This document shows positions 30,594 to 39,049 of a DNA stretch of 64,000 nt, piece after piece. The translations under genes and the position numbers were made by a program. The notes under the pieces are model-generated. The model had not been told where the DNA came from. It did no database searches and saw only the letters and a list, made by a program, of their open reading frames with translations. The stretch lies in NCBI GenBank assembly GCA_016711325.1, contig JADJTH010000005.1, positions 1 through 64,000 of the forward strand. The letters are read 5' to 3'. Numbering within the stretch: position 1 is the first letter of the stretch; each line of letters starts with the position of its first letter. This stretch comes from Nigerium sp. (lineage in GTDB: Bacteria > Actinomycetota > Actinomycetes > Propionibacteriales > Propionibacteriaceae).

Positions 30594-33500
30594 TGGGGTT
30601 CTCGAACCCGCCGATCACCTGGCGCCAGCTCGAGCGCACGCTGAGCGATCCCGGCACGGTGATCGACCTGCCGCTCTCGCGCAAGCGCGGCCCCTACGTG
30701 GCGCCGCCGATCCGCCGGCCCGAGGCGTCCGTGCCGTATGCCGAGTTGCACGCGCACTCGTCGTTCTCGTTCCTGGACGGGGCGTCCGCCCCCGAAGCGC
30801 TGATCGAGGAGGCCGAACGGCTCGGCCTGCACGGGCTGGCGCTCACCGACCACGATGGGTTCTACGGGGTGGTCCGGCTCGCCGAAGCCGCCGAGGCGAC
30901 GGCGGTGAAGACCGTGTTCGGTGCCGAACTGTCGCTGGAGCTACCCGCTCCGCAGACCGGCGAGGCCGACCCGGTCGGCACCCATCTGCTCGTGCTGGCG
31001 CGCGGCCAGGAGGGCTACCACCGGCTGGCCGCCGCGATCACCCACGCGCAACTGGGCGGAGGAGCGAAGGGGCGTCCGGTCTACGACCTGACCGACCTCG
31101 CCGCGCGCGCGGGCGGGCATTGGGCGATCCTGACCGGCTGCCGCAAGGGCGCCGTCCGGCAGGCGCTCATCGAGGGGGGAGCGGAGGCCGCCGGGCGCGC
31201 TCTCGACGATCTGGTCGCCCTGTTCGGGCGCGATCAGGTCACCGTCGAACTCACCGACCACGGCGCGGCCCTCGACTCGACGCACAACGACGCCCTGGCC
31301 GCGCTCGCGGCGTCCCGGGGCCTGCCCGTCGTCGCGACCGGCAACGTGCACTACGCGACCCCCCGCCAGCACCTACTCGCCCAGGCCGTGGCCGCGGTGC
31401 GCGCGAACCGCAGCATGGACGCCCTCGACGGCTGGCTGCCCGCGGCCGGGGAGGCGTTCCTGCGCTCGGGCGCCGAGATGCGCCGCCGGTTCGCCCGCTA
31501 CCCGGGCGCGCTCGAGCGCAGCGTCGAGTTGGCCGACGACCTGGCGTTCCCGCTGCGCCGCGCGAAGCCCGCGCTGCCCACGCAGGACGTGCCGCCCGGG
31601 CATACTCCGATGAGTTGGCTGCGCCACCTGGTGTGGCAGGCGGTGCCCGAGCGCTATCCCGGCCTGAGCGAGGCGGACGCCGCCCGCATCGAGCGCGAAC
31701 TGGCGGTGATCGAGGCCAAGGACTTCCCGGGCTACTTCCTGATCGTGCACGACATCGTCGCCGAGGCGCGCCGGCTCGGCATCCTGTGCCAGGGGCGCGG
31801 ATCGGCCGCCAACAGCGCGGTGTGCTACCTGCTCGGCATCACGGCGGTCGACTCGATCGCCTACCGCCTGCCGTTCGAGAGATTCCTGTCATCGCTGCGC
31901 GACGAGGAGCCCGACATCGACGTCGATTTCGACTCCGACCGGCGCGAGGAGATCATTCAGTACGTCTACGGCCGCTACGGTCGGGATCGGGCCGCGCAGG
32001 TGTGCAACGTGATCCAGTACCGGCCCAAGAACGCGGTGCGCGACGTCGCCCGCGCGCTCGGCTACGGTCCCGGCCAGCAGGACGCCTTCTCGCGGCGCAT
32101 CGAGCGCTGGGGCGGGGTGAGCGTCGAGGACGGGGTGCCGCCACAGGTGGCCGACCTCGCCACGCAGTTGCTCAAAGCCCCTCGTCATCTGGGTATTCAC
32201 TCGGGCGGCATGGTGCTCACCGAGCGTCCGGTGGGCGAGGTCGTGCCCATCGAGCACGCCCGCATGGAGAACCGCACGGTCATCCAGTGGGACAAGGACG
32301 ACGCCGCCTGGATGGGTCTGGTCAAGTTCGACCTGCTCGGGCTGGGCATGCTCGCCGCGCTCCAGCACATGTTCACCCTGATCGCGGACGCCACGGGCGA
32401 GACCTGGGAGCTGGCCACCCTGCCCAAGGAAGAGGCGGCGGTGTACGACATGCTCTGCCGCGCCGACTCGATCGGGGTGTTCCAGGTGGAGTCCCGCGCG
32501 CAGATGGGGCTGCTGCCCCGTCTGCAGCCGCGCCGCTTCTACGACCTCGTCGTGCAGATCGCGCTCATCCGTCCCGGGCCGATCCAGGGCGGGGCGGTGC
32601 ACCCGTTCGTGCGCCGCAAGCTCGGTCGGGAACCGGTCACCTACGCCCACCCCAAGCTGGAGCCGGCGCTGGCGCGCACGCTCGGCATTCCGGTGTTCCA
32701 GGAGCAGCTCATGCAGATGGCGATGGCGATCGGCGACTGCACCGGCGAGGACGCCGACCTGCTGCGCCGGGCGATGGGATCCAAGCGCGGCGTCGAGCGC
32801 ATCGAGTCGCTCAAGGAGAAGTTGTACGCGGGCATGGCGCGTAACGGGCTCACCGGCAAGGCGGCCGACGGCATCTATCAGCAGATCCAGGCGTTCGCGA
32901 ACTTCGGGTTCGCCGAGTCGCATTCGCTGTCGTTCGCGCTGCTCGTCTACGCGAGTTCGTGGCTCAAGCTGCACTACCCGGCGGCCTTCCTCGCCGGGTT
33001 GCTGCGCGCGCAGCCGATGGGGTTCTACTCCTCGGCCACTCTGACGTCCGATGCTCGGCGGCACGGCGTCACCGTGCTGCGTCCCTGCTTGGCCCGCTCG
33101 GGGGCGGACGCCGTGCTCGAGGGGTCCGGCGACGGAGGTGGCGGGCGGCGGGCGGGGCCGACCGGCATGGACGCCTGCCTGGTTCGGCCGCAGCCGATGG
33201 TGGGCGAGTTCGTCGGGGGTGCGCCGGACGAGTCGGTGCGGCATCGCCGCGACGAGGGTTTCGCGGTGCGTCTCGGGTTGGCGGGCATCCGCGGGATCGG
33301 CAGCAAGGCAGCCGAGAAGATGGTCGCGGCCCGCGCGCAGTCGGCGTTCACGTCGATGGAGGATCTGGCCCGCCGCTGTGGGCTGTCGGCCACCCAGTTG
33401 GAGGCGCTGGCGGCGTCCGGGGCGCTGGAGAGCCTCGGCCTGACCCGGCGCGAGGCGCTGTGGCGGGCCGGGACGGCGGCACTCGACCAGGAGCAGTACC

Positions 33501-33961
33501 TGCCCGGCACGGCGGTCGCGGTGCAGCCGCCGCTGTTCGGCGACCCGACGGCCCTGGAGACCCTCATCGACGACCTGTGGACCACCGGCGTCTCGACCGA
33601 TGATCACCCCTTGTCACACGTCCGTCCGATGCTGGACGGGCGTGGGGTGCTCACGTCGTCGGGGCTGCGCACCGCCGATGCGGGATCCCGGGTTCAGGTG
33701 GCCGGGGTGGTGACGCATCGGCAGCGGCCGTCCACGGCGTCCGGCATCACGTTCGTGAACCTCGAGGACGAGCACGGCCTGGTCAACGTGGTCTGCTCCA
33801 AGGGTGTGTGGGCGCGCTACCGGCGGATCGCGCGCGAGTCGAGCGCACTGATCGTGCGCGGCACCCTGGAGCGCTCCCCGGAGGGTGTGGTGAACGTGGT
33901 GGCCGACAAGCTCGAGCCCCTGCACGTCCGCGTGCCCCACACGTCGCGCGACTTCCGCTGA
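30593..33961 (+). CDS. dnaE2: Error-prone DNA polymerase DnaE2
   Basis: Protein of 1122 aa. PHP domain: YAELHAHSSFSFLDGAS near 47. Polymerase core: GRGSAANSAVCYLLGITAVD near 405, EEPDIDVDFDSDRREEI near 445 with the catalytic Asp residues, LGIHSGGMVLTERPVGEV, and the C-family fingers SHSLSFALLVYASSWLK. An HhH-like segment (RGIGSKAAEKMVAARAQ) and a C-terminal OB fold (AGVVTHRQRPSTASGITFVN) follow. Between the palm/fingers end and the HhH there is a Gly/Arg-rich stretch of about 50 residues (33100-33240) that looks like an insertion. DnaE2 carries out translesion synthesis and induced mutagenesis with ImuA' and ImuB. ATG 30593 overlaps the imuB stop. A much longer in-frame extension upstream is antisense noise over imuB. 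Confidence 0.95.
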   Translation: MGFSNPPITWRQLERTLSDPGTVIDLPLSRKRGPYVAPPIRRPEASVPYAELHAHSSFSFLDGASAPEALIEEAERLGLHGLALTDHDGFYGVVRLAEAAEATAVKTVFGAELSLELPAPQTGEADPVGTHLLVLARGQEGYHRLAAAITHAQLGGGAKGRPVYDLTDLAARAGGHWAILTGCRKGAVRQALIEGGAEAAGRALDDLVALFGRDQVTVELTDHGAALDSTHNDALAALAASRGLPVVATGNVHYATPRQHLLAQAVAAVRANRSMDALDGWLPAAGEAFLRSGAEMRRRFARYPGALERSVELADDLAFPLRRAKPALPTQDVPPGHTPMSWLRHLVWQAVPERYPGLSEADAARIERELAVIEAKDFPGYFLIVHDIVAEARRLGILCQGRGSAANSAVCYLLGITAVDSIAYRLPFERFLSSLRDEEPDIDVDFDSDRREEIIQYVYGRYGRDRAAQVCNVIQYRPKNAVRDVARALGYGPGQQDAFSRRIERWGGVSVEDGVPPQVADLATQLLKAPRHLGIHSGGMVLTERPVGEVVPIEHARMENRTVIQWDKDDAAWMGLVKFDLLGLGMLAALQHMFTLIADATGETWELATLPKEEAAVYDMLCRADSIGVFQVESRAQMGLLPRLQPRRFYDLVVQIALIRPGPIQGGAVHPFVRRKLGREPVTYAHPKLEPALARTLGIPVFQEQLMQMAMAIGDCTGEDADLLRRAMGSKRGVERIESLKEKLYAGMARNGLTGKAADGIYQQIQAFANFGFAESHSLSFALLVYASSWLKLHYPAAFLAGLLRAQPMGFYSSATLTSDARRHGVTVLRPCLARSGADAVLEGSGDGGGGRRAGPTGMDACLVRPQPMVGEFVGGAPDESVRHRRDEGFAVRLGLAGIRGIGSKAAEKMVAARAQSAFTSMEDLARRCGLSATQLEALAASGALESLGLTRREALWRAGTAALDQEQYLPGTAVAVQPPLFGDPTALETLIDDLWTTGVSTDDHPLSHVRPMLDGRGVLTSSGLRTADAGSRVQVAGVVTHRQRPSTASGITFVNLEDEHGLVNVVCSKGVWARYRRIARESSALIVRGTLERSPEGVVNVVADKLEPLHVRVPHTSRDFR

Positions 33962-33991
33962 CGGGCGCATGCTCCTGCGCATCGCCGCTGC

Positions 33992-34019
33992 TCCCGCGCG
34001 CTGTCTACGGGGCGCGGGA
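33992..34019. terminator. Candidate terminator after dnaE2
   Basis: TCCCGCGC (33992-33999) pairs with GCGCGGGA (34012-34019) around a 12-nt loop, between the dnaE2 stop and the convergent methyltransferase gene. Further CGCGGGA copies lie at about 34036-34060. Confidence 0.4.
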
Positions 34020-34094
34020 CGCCCGCCCGTCCGCGGGAGTGCGCACGACGCGCGGGAAAGCGGAAGACCGAGAGGGGGCGGCGTCGGGATCCGG

Positions 34095-34655
34095 TCAGAC
34101 CAGGGGGACGAAGACGAACCTGTCGCCGGTGGTGCTTCGGGTGAGCGCGCCGGACTCGGCACGGTCGACCACCGTCATCAGGCCGGACGCCGGAAGGACG
34201 AGGCGTCCGCCGGGGGCGAGCTGGGCTTCGAGTTCGGGCGGGATGCGGCCGCCGTCGGCGGAGACGAGGATCCGGTCGAAGGGGCCGGCGTCCGGAAGCC
34301 CGAGCACGCCGGGGAGCGCCTGCTCGATCCGCGCCCACGGCCAGCGCTCGCCGAGGTTGCGGCGTCCCATCGCCACGAGCTCGGGCACGATCTCCACGCC
34401 CACGACCTCACCGTCGGGGCCGACCAGGTGGGCGAGCAGGCCGGTCGTCCAGCCCGAGCCGCTTCCCACGTCGAGCACCCGGTCGCCGGGCCGGGCGTCG
34501 AGCAGGGCGAGCATGGAGCGGACCGTCCACGGCTGGGAATTGGTGGCGCCGTACCCGATCGGCAGCGGCCGGTCGGACGCCGCGTGCCGCCGCACGTCGG
34601 GCGGCAGGAAACCAGCACGGGGGACGGCCGCGAACGCCTCGTCGAGCCTGGACAT
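34095..34655 (-). CDS. Protein-L-isoaspartate O-methyltransferase-like protein
   Basis: Protein of 186 aa. The N-terminal part FAAVPRAGFLPPDVRRHAA and PLPIGYGATNSQPWTV is the PIMT substrate-binding segment, and DRVLDVGSGSGWTTGLLA is SAM motif I. VVGVEIVPELV and FDRILVSADGG are the next Rossmann motifs. Members repair isoaspartyl residues in proteins by methylation; some actinobacterial forms have other protein or peptide substrates. The C-terminus is short compared with classical enzymes (about 210 aa). Monocistronic, convergent with dnaE2. CACAAT followed by 6 nt and ATG may be a weak leaderless promoter. Confidence 0.82.
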   Translation of the reverse strand: MSRLDEAFAAVPRAGFLPPDVRRHAASDRPLPIGYGATNSQPWTVRSMLALLDARPGDRVLDVGSGSGWTTGLLAHLVGPDGEVVGVEIVPELVAMGRRNLGERWPWARIEQALPGVLGLPDAGPFDRILVSADGGRIPPELEAQLAPGGRLVLPASGLMTVVDRAESGALTRSTTGDRFVFVPLV

Positions 34656-34766
34656 ACCCCCATTGTGCCGCGCGGCGCGGTTCGTCCCGGACTTTGGCCC
34701 ACCCGTGGATCGCGCTCCGGCGCCTGCCGTGACACAGAAGTGAGTGGTGCGGACCCGCCGCGCGAC

Positions 34767-34855
34767 ATTTCCTGCCCCTCATTCTCGGGTCACGCGCAGA
34801 AACATCAGTCCCACTGGGTTTCTCGCGGGGGCGGGCGGAATGAGTGGCAGGAATT
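34767..34855. repeat. Extended imperfect inverted repeat, possible structured RNA
   Basis: ATTTCCTGCCCCTCATTC (34767-34784) pairs at 16 of 18 positions with GAATGAGTGGCAGGAATT (34838-34855). Inside, CGCG-C-AGAAAC (34793-34803) pairs with GTTTCTCGCG (34818-34827) with one bulge. The whole folds as a long stem of about 89 nt in the otherwise empty stretch 34656-34919. No coding sense fits it well on either strand. Confidence 0.5.
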
Positions 34856-34919
34856 GCACACCTGTCGGACGGGCGGCGGCCCAGGGCCGCACGCGTCGTG
34901 ATGGGGCCTTGAGCGGTGG

Positions 34920-34945
34920 CCGTGCCCCGTGACGCCGGGGCACGG
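34920..34945. terminator. 10-bp hairpin upstream of small leaderless gene
   Basis: CCGTGCCCCG (34920-34929) pairs perfectly with CGGGGCACGG (34936-34945) around a 6-nt loop, ending 3 nt before the TAGACT -10 of the next gene. It insulates the promoter from upstream transcription or acts as an operator. Confidence 0.6.
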
Positions 34946-34948
34946 CAC

Positions 34949-34954
34949 TAGACT
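34949..34954 (+). promoter_or_regulatory. -10 element for leaderless small gene/hydrolase operon
   Basis: TAGACT lies 7 nt before ATG 34962, the usual leaderless spacing in this window. Confidence 0.5.
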
Positions 34955-34961
34955 GCCCGCC

Positions 34962-35138
34962 ATGGACCCGACGAGCTTGCTGGCCCCGCAGACCGGGGCC
35001 ATCGCCTTCGTCGGCGTGCACGCCGTGAGAGACGGCATGCCCGAAGTCGCCGAGCGGCATGTCGGCCTCGCCGGCGAACAGGCTGGCGAGGAACCGAAGC
35101 CCCACCTGTGGGAGAGACCGTTGGGCGGCCGACGCTGA
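34962..35138 (+). CDS. Small protein of 58 aa, translationally coupled to hydrolase
   Basis: Not recognised. It opens with MDPTSLLAPQTGAIAFVGVH and ends in a charged tail (EEPKPHLWERPLGGRR); the first 20 residues are mildly hydrophobic. Support for reality: a leaderless TAGACT -10 lies 7 nt before the ATG, and the TGA shares its A with the ATG of the alpha/beta hydrolase (TGATG). It could be a short regulatory frame that couples translation or a degraded N-terminus of a larger gene. No function is proposed. Confidence 0.42.
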   Translation: MDPTSLLAPQTGAIAFVGVHAVRDGMPEVAERHVGLAGEQAGEEPKPHLWERPLGGRR

Positions 35139-35953
35139 TGCCTGCCCGTCGGCATGCCTCGCGCGACGAGGTGGTGTACAAGAGGCGCTACGTGGGATCC
35201 GTCGAATACCGCACCAGCCGCGTCGGCTACGGGGACGCGTCGCTGGTCGCCTACCGGTTCGCCTGCCAGGTGCCTGAGAAGACCGGGCCGGACTTCGTGC
35301 TCGTGCACGGCATCGGCGTGTCGGCGCGCTCCTACGGGCCGACCGCGGTCGAGTTGGCCCAGCACGGAGACGTCCATCTGATCGACCTGGCCGGCTATGG
35401 ACGCTCGCCGCGTCCGGACCGCGACCTCACCATCGAGGACCACGCCGGGCTAGTGGCCCGCTATCTCGAGGACAAGCAGCTGGACCATCCGGTCGTGGTC
35501 GGTCATTCCATGGGCACCCAGGTCGTGGCCGAACTCGCCGCGGACCACCCCGGCCAGGTCGATCACATCGTCCTCATCGCGCCGGTGGTGGCGCCCGACG
35601 TGCGGGCGCTGACGAAGGCCGCCGGACTGCTGCTGGCCAACGGGCTCAAAGAGCCTCTGCGGGTGTCGGCGATGGCGATCTACGACTACCTGGTACGTGC
35701 GGGCATCCCGTACATGATCCAGCAGACGCCGCATCTGCTCGGCACCGACCTGGAGGCGATCGCGGAGCGGATCGACGCCCGGACGCTGGTGATCTGCGGC
35801 GAAGACGACCCGATCGTGCCGCTGGATTGGGGCCGGCAGCTCGCGGCACGTTTCCGGCACGGTTGGTTCGCCACGGTGCCCGGACCGCACGCCACGATGT
35901 TCGCCGCTCCCGCGACCGTCGCTGCCCTGATCGATGAACACGCGCATCGCTGA
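35138..35953 (+). CDS. Alpha/beta hydrolase
   Basis: Protein of 271 aa. The hydrolase core has the HG oxyanion motif VLVHGIGVSARSYGP (55-69), the nucleophile elbow VVGHSMGTQV with Ser124, acid ICGEDDPIVP near 224-230, and His in PGPHATMF near 253. This is the MhpC/epoxide-hydrolase-like family, and the specific reaction is unknown. No signal peptide. ATG 35138 overlaps the stop of the preceding small gene; an alternative start lies near GTG 35172. The flavodoxin-like gene follows after 17 nt in the same direction. Confidence 0.84.
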   Translation: MPARRHASRDEVVYKRRYVGSVEYRTSRVGYGDASLVAYRFACQVPEKTGPDFVLVHGIGVSARSYGPTAVELAQHGDVHLIDLAGYGRSPRPDRDLTIEDHAGLVARYLEDKQLDHPVVVGHSMGTQVVAELAADHPGQVDHIVLIAPVVAPDVRALTKAAGLLLANGLKEPLRVSAMAIYDYLVRAGIPYMIQQTPHLLGTDLEAIAERIDARTLVICGEDDPIVPLDWGRQLAARFRHGWFATVPGPHATMFAAPATVAALIDEHAHR

Positions 35954-35970
35954 GCGAGAAACGAGTTGAG

Positions 35971-36468
35971 ATGAAGGCCCTGCTGCTGGTCGAGTCACGG
36001 TTTGGCAATTCCCGCGCGATCGCGGATGCCGTTGCGCTCGGAATAAGGGAACGGGGTGCCGAGGTGACCGTCCTCGCCCCCGAGGAGGCTCCACCGGCGG
36101 TCGGCGAGGACGTCGACCTGCTCGTCCTGGGTGCCCCCACCCACAACCGCACCCTGCCCACCTCCTCCACCCGCGGGCAGGCGGTCGCGATGGGCGCCGA
36201 GCCCGGCGGCGACGGCGTCCGCGAATGGCTCAGCAATGGACGTCTGCGCTCCGGGCTGCGCGTGGCCGCGTTCACGACGGCCAGCGGACGCACTGTGCTC
36301 AGCGGATCGGCGGCCCGAGGGGCGGCGCGTCTGATCGCGCGGAGCAACCCCGGGGTCCCGGTCGAGACCCGCACCTTCGTGGTCGACGGCCTCAAGGGCC
36401 CCCTGCAGGAGGGCGAGGTCGAGGCCGCGCGGACCTGGGGGCGTGACCTGGTCGAGGCGCACCCATGA
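35971..36468 (+). CDS. Flavodoxin-domain protein
   Basis: Protein of 165 aa. The FMN phosphate loop is ESRFGNSRAIADA (8-20), an S/T-rich P-loop like that in flavodoxins, and the isoalloxazine-side loop is LGAPTHNRTLPTSSTR near 52-67. VAAFTTASGRTVLSGSAARG follows as the third loop region. It may act as a flavodoxin or as a flavodoxin-fold menaquinone-independent oxygen oxidoreductase; partner unknown. Its stop overlaps the AI-2E family permease start (ATGA), so the two are co-translated. Confidence 0.8.
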   Translation: MKALLLVESRFGNSRAIADAVALGIRERGAEVTVLAPEEAPPAVGEDVDLLVLGAPTHNRTLPTSSTRGQAVAMGAEPGGDGVREWLSNGRLRSGLRVAAFTTASGRTVLSGSAARGAARLIARSNPGVPVETRTFVVDGLKGPLQEGEVEAARTWGRDLVEAHP

Positions 36469-37520
36469 ACGACCGGCTGCGGCGCTGGGGCACGGCGAGC
36501 TGGTTCGCGCTGGGCATCATCGCGCTGGTGGTGGTGATCGCGGCCGGGGTGGGTGCGGTGAGCGGCATCGTGACGCCGCTCGTCATCGCCGTGATCGTCG
36601 GAACCGTGCTCGAACCCCTGGTGGAGTGGCTGGAGCGTCGCGGCGTCTCACCGACCTTGGCGACGGTCGCCGCGCTGCTCATCGCGGTGCTGGTGGCGCT
36701 CGGCATGATCGCGATCGTCGTGTGGGGCTTCATCCAGCAACTGCCCGAGATTTCGCGGCAGCTGATGATCGGCTGGGATTCGTTCGTGCAGTGGGGGCGC
36801 TCGCTCGATCTGGACGCCGTGCTGCTGGAGCAGGCCCGCGGCACGGCCCAGGACTCGATGCGCTACCTGGGCCAGGGTGTGCTCGGTGCGGTGTCGAGCA
36901 CCTTCTCCGGGGTGGTGGCCCTCGGGATCGGCAGCTTCTTCTCGGTGTTCCTCCTGTTCTTCGTGCTGCGGGATGCGCGCGCGTTCCCGGCGTGGTTGGC
37001 GCGCACCACCTCGTCGGACGCCGTCATGGCCGCCGACGTCGTCGGGATCGCGAAGCAGTCGCTGCGCGGCTACTTTCGCGGCATCGCCATCACGGCCATG
37101 ATCACCGCGCCGATCTTCATGGTGCCCCTGCTCCTGCTCGGCGTTCCGCTGGCGCTGCCGATCTTCATCCTGTACTTCTTCTTGTCCTTCATCCCGTTCG
37201 TCGGCGCGTGGCTGACCGGCGCGTTCGCGGTGCTGATCGCGTTCGGGTCGGGGGGCGCGACGGCCGCGCTGATCGTCACGGCGTCGCTGCTGGTCTCCAA
37301 CGGCACGATCCAGAGCGCGGTGAGCTCGTGGGCGCTGGGATCGTCGCTGAAGATCCATCCCGTGGCGGTGCTGCTGGCGACCATCATCGGCGGCACGATC
37401 GCGGGCCTGCTCGGCATGGTTCTCGGCGCCCCGCTGCTCGCGGCGACGGTGAAGTCGGTGACGGCCGTCCGGGTGAAGACGGCGGCCCTGGAGACGGCCG
37501 AGGACGCCGCCCTTGAGTAG
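36465..37520 (+). CDS. AI-2E family (UPF0118) membrane transporter
   Basis: Protein of 351 aa with about eight TM helices: IVVVIAAGVGAVSGIVTPLV near 22 and VIVGTVLEPLVEWLERRGVS, a hallmark of UPF0118; then a long extracellular or cytosolic helix segment (about 95-150), and C-terminal helices with LPIFILYFFLSFIPFVGAWL and GLLGMVLGAPLLAATVK. Members include the AI-2 exporter TqsA and Na+/H+ antiporters, and the substrate here is open. It overlaps the flavodoxin-like gene by 4 bp and ends 54 nt before the toxin-antitoxin start. Confidence 0.85.
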   Translation: MNDRLRRWGTASWFALGIIALVVVIAAGVGAVSGIVTPLVIAVIVGTVLEPLVEWLERRGVSPTLATVAALLIAVLVALGMIAIVVWGFIQQLPEISRQLMIGWDSFVQWGRSLDLDAVLLEQARGTAQDSMRYLGQGVLGAVSSTFSGVVALGIGSFFSVFLLFFVLRDARAFPAWLARTTSSDAVMAADVVGIAKQSLRGYFRGIAITAMITAPIFMVPLLLLGVPLALPIFILYFFLSFIPFVGAWLTGAFAVLIAFGSGGATAALIVTASLLVSNGTIQSAVSSWALGSSLKIHPVAVLLATIIGGTIAGLLGMVLGAPLLAATVKSVTAVRVKTAALETAEDAALE

Positions 37521-37561
37521 TGTGCAAGCTCCAGGATCTGGTCTGGTCTTGGTCCGACCGG

Positions 37562-37577
37562 TATACTGATGAGTATG
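37562..37577 (+). promoter_or_regulatory. Promoter/operator of the VapBC-type toxin-antitoxin
   Basis: A -10 TATACT (37562-37567) lies 7 nt before ATG 37575 (leaderless). ATACT-GATG-AGTAT, an inverted repeat, overlaps the -10 and the start, in keeping with autoregulation by the antitoxin or complex. Confidence 0.5.
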
Positions 37578-37844
37578 ACGAACGTCGTATCGATCTCCGA
37601 GGCGAAGGCCAACCTCAGCAAGCTGGTCAAGCGCGCCCATGCGGGCGAAGTCATCTATCTCGGCGCCTACGGGCACGCGGAGGCCGTCCTCGCGCCCGTC
37701 CCGGCTCGGCATCGGATCGCGGTCGGCGTATGGAAGGAGCGTCGGCGTCCCGGATTCGCCTACGGCGCCGATGACATCGTCGGCCCAGACGCCGATATCT
37801 CCGAGGCAATGGAACAGTCGATCGACGAGGTTGTTCCACGATGA
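37575..37844 (+). CDS. Antitoxin, Phd/YefM type
   Basis: Protein of 89 aa. The N-terminus TNVVSISEAKANLSKLVKRA is the Phd/YefM DNA-binding fold, followed by GEVIYLGAYGHAEAVLAPV; the C-terminus (GADDIVGPDADISEAMEQSI) is a flexible acidic toxin-binding segment. It neutralises the PIN toxin downstream and likely represses its own promoter. ATG 37575 is favoured over ATG 37569 by the leaderless -10 spacing. The toxin start overlaps its stop (ATGA). Confidence 0.86.
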   Translation: MTNVVSISEAKANLSKLVKRAHAGEVIYLGAYGHAEAVLAPVPARHRIAVGVWKERRRPGFAYGADDIVGPDADISEAMEQSIDEVVPR

Positions 37845-38224
37845 GATTGCTGATCGACTCCCATGTGTATCTCTGGCTGCTGTTCACGCCTGAGTCCGTC
37901 GGGCGCTCGTCGCTCCGCGTTCTGAATGACGCGGACCAAGTCCTGCTCTCGACGGTGAGCCTTTGGGAACTGACGTTGAAGAGCGCCAAGGGCAAGCTGC
38001 CTCATGACGCGTCCGAGCTGACAGCGGGAGTCGCGGCGCTCGGCGTCACGGAGTTGCCGATCAAGCACCGCCACCTGCGCGCACTGCCGGAGGTGCTGCT
38101 CCCACACCGCGATCCCTTCGATGCGATGCTTGTCGCCCAAGCGACGGCCGATGAACTGTGCTTGCTGACGGCGGATGGGTACCTGCTCGGCTCTCGTTAC
38201 ACGACGTTCGACGCGCGCACCTGA
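37841..38224 (+). CDS. vapC: PIN-domain ribonuclease toxin
   Basis: Protein of 127 aa. PIN acidic residues are present: Asp6 in LLIDSHVYLWLL, Glu in STVSLWELTLKS near 42, and the C-terminal Asp in DPFDAMLVAQA and LLTADGYLL near 92-110. These coordinate Mg2+ for RNA cleavage. It forms a pair with the Phd-type antitoxin, overlapping it by 4 bp. No sign of disruption. Confidence 0.88.
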   Translation: MRLLIDSHVYLWLLFTPESVGRSSLRVLNDADQVLLSTVSLWELTLKSAKGKLPHDASELTAGVAALGVTELPIKHRHLRALPEVLLPHRDPFDAMLVAQATADELCLLTADGYLLGSRYTTFDART

Positions 38225-38260
38225 CGTCCTGCCGAGGTCATCGCGGGCGCACACGGCGTC

Positions 38261-39049
38261 CTACAGCGGAACGCCCATCTTCTCGAAGGCCGTACGGAAG
38301 ATCGTCGCGTCCTCGAGGCCCGGGAACTTCTGGACGCGCTGGTCGAGCTTGTCGACCGTGGGCGCCTGGCCCGCGAAGAGGTGGTGCATCGCGTGGCGCA
38401 CCTCGTCGTCGTCCATGATTCCCGAGCCGACGGGCTTCCACAGCTTCGTCATGGCGAGGCGGACGAACATCTGGGCGCGATCGTTGTCGTCGAGCTTGGC
38501 CCGCGCCTGCGTCGTGTAGAACGCGACGTGCCGGGTCTCCTGCTGGGCGATGCGCTCCAGCAGCGGCGACAAGGCGGGGTGCTCGACCATGCTCGACAGC
38601 CGCCGGTAGGCCGCGACGGCCGACAGTTCGTTAGCGGCGCCCCACGTCATGTGGACGGCGATGAAGTCGTTGCCGACCATGCTCGACCCGGCGGCCTGCG
38701 TGACGGTGCCCAGGGCCAACTGCCAGCCGAGCTTGATCCGCTTCGCCTTCAGTTCGTCGTAGTCGACGTGCATGCCGTGCTCCTTGAGCACGGCCGACAG
38801 CGCCTCGCCGTGCCAGAACTCCTCGCGGTTCCACGTCGTCATGAAGCCGCGCGCCTCGTCCTTGCGGTGCGAGCGCGTGACGAGCAGATCGCGCAGATAG
38901 CAGGACGTGTGGTACTCGACGTCGCACATGTAGCGCAGCGCGCGCAGCACGTCGGCGTCCAGCGGCTGGTCGCGGAAGGACTCGAAGTCGAGGTCCTCCC
39001 ACGTCACCCGCTCGGAGGTCTCTGCGTACTTCTCAAGATCGAACGCCAC
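38261..39049 (-). CDS. Ferritin-like di-iron protein, acyl-ACP desaturase type
   Basis: Protein of 262 aa. Carboxylate-bridged di-iron ligands can be placed: Glu45/His47 region in DVEYHTSCY, E77-x2-H80 in NREEFWHGEA, Glu141 in GAANELSAVAAY and E171-x2-H174 in QQETRHVAFY. This fits the ferritin-like fold of acyl-ACP desaturases and relatives that activate O2 at a di-iron centre. It is shorter than plant-type desaturases (about 350 aa), so another oxidase or hydroxylase activity is possible. Start GTG 39049 follows GAGGAGG by 8 nt. It overlaps the end of a related ferritin-like gene upstream by 17 nt. Confidence 0.75.
   Translation of the reverse strand: MAFDLEKYAETSERVTWEDLDFESFRDQPLDADVLRALRYMCDVEYHTSCYLRDLLVTRSHRKDEARGFMTTWNREEFWHGEALSAVLKEHGMHVDYDELKAKRIKLGWQLALGTVTQAAGSSMVGNDFIAVHMTWGAANELSAVAAYRRLSSMVEHPALSPLLERIAQQETRHVAFYTTQARAKLDDNDRAQMFVRLAMTKLWKPVGSGIMDDDEVRHAMHHLFAGQAPTVDKLDQRVQKFPGLEDATIFRTAFEKMGVPL

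Noticed and set aside
29054..33961. A 1635-codon open frame covering imuB and dnaE2
   Set aside because: The first 500 codons are a shadow frame over imuB; DnaE2 begins at ATG 30593, coupled to the imuB stop.
34779..35105. Minus-strand frame of about 108 codons opposite the small gene
   Set aside because: No start signal, no recognisable motif, and it runs through the double-stem inverted repeat and the promoter hairpin.
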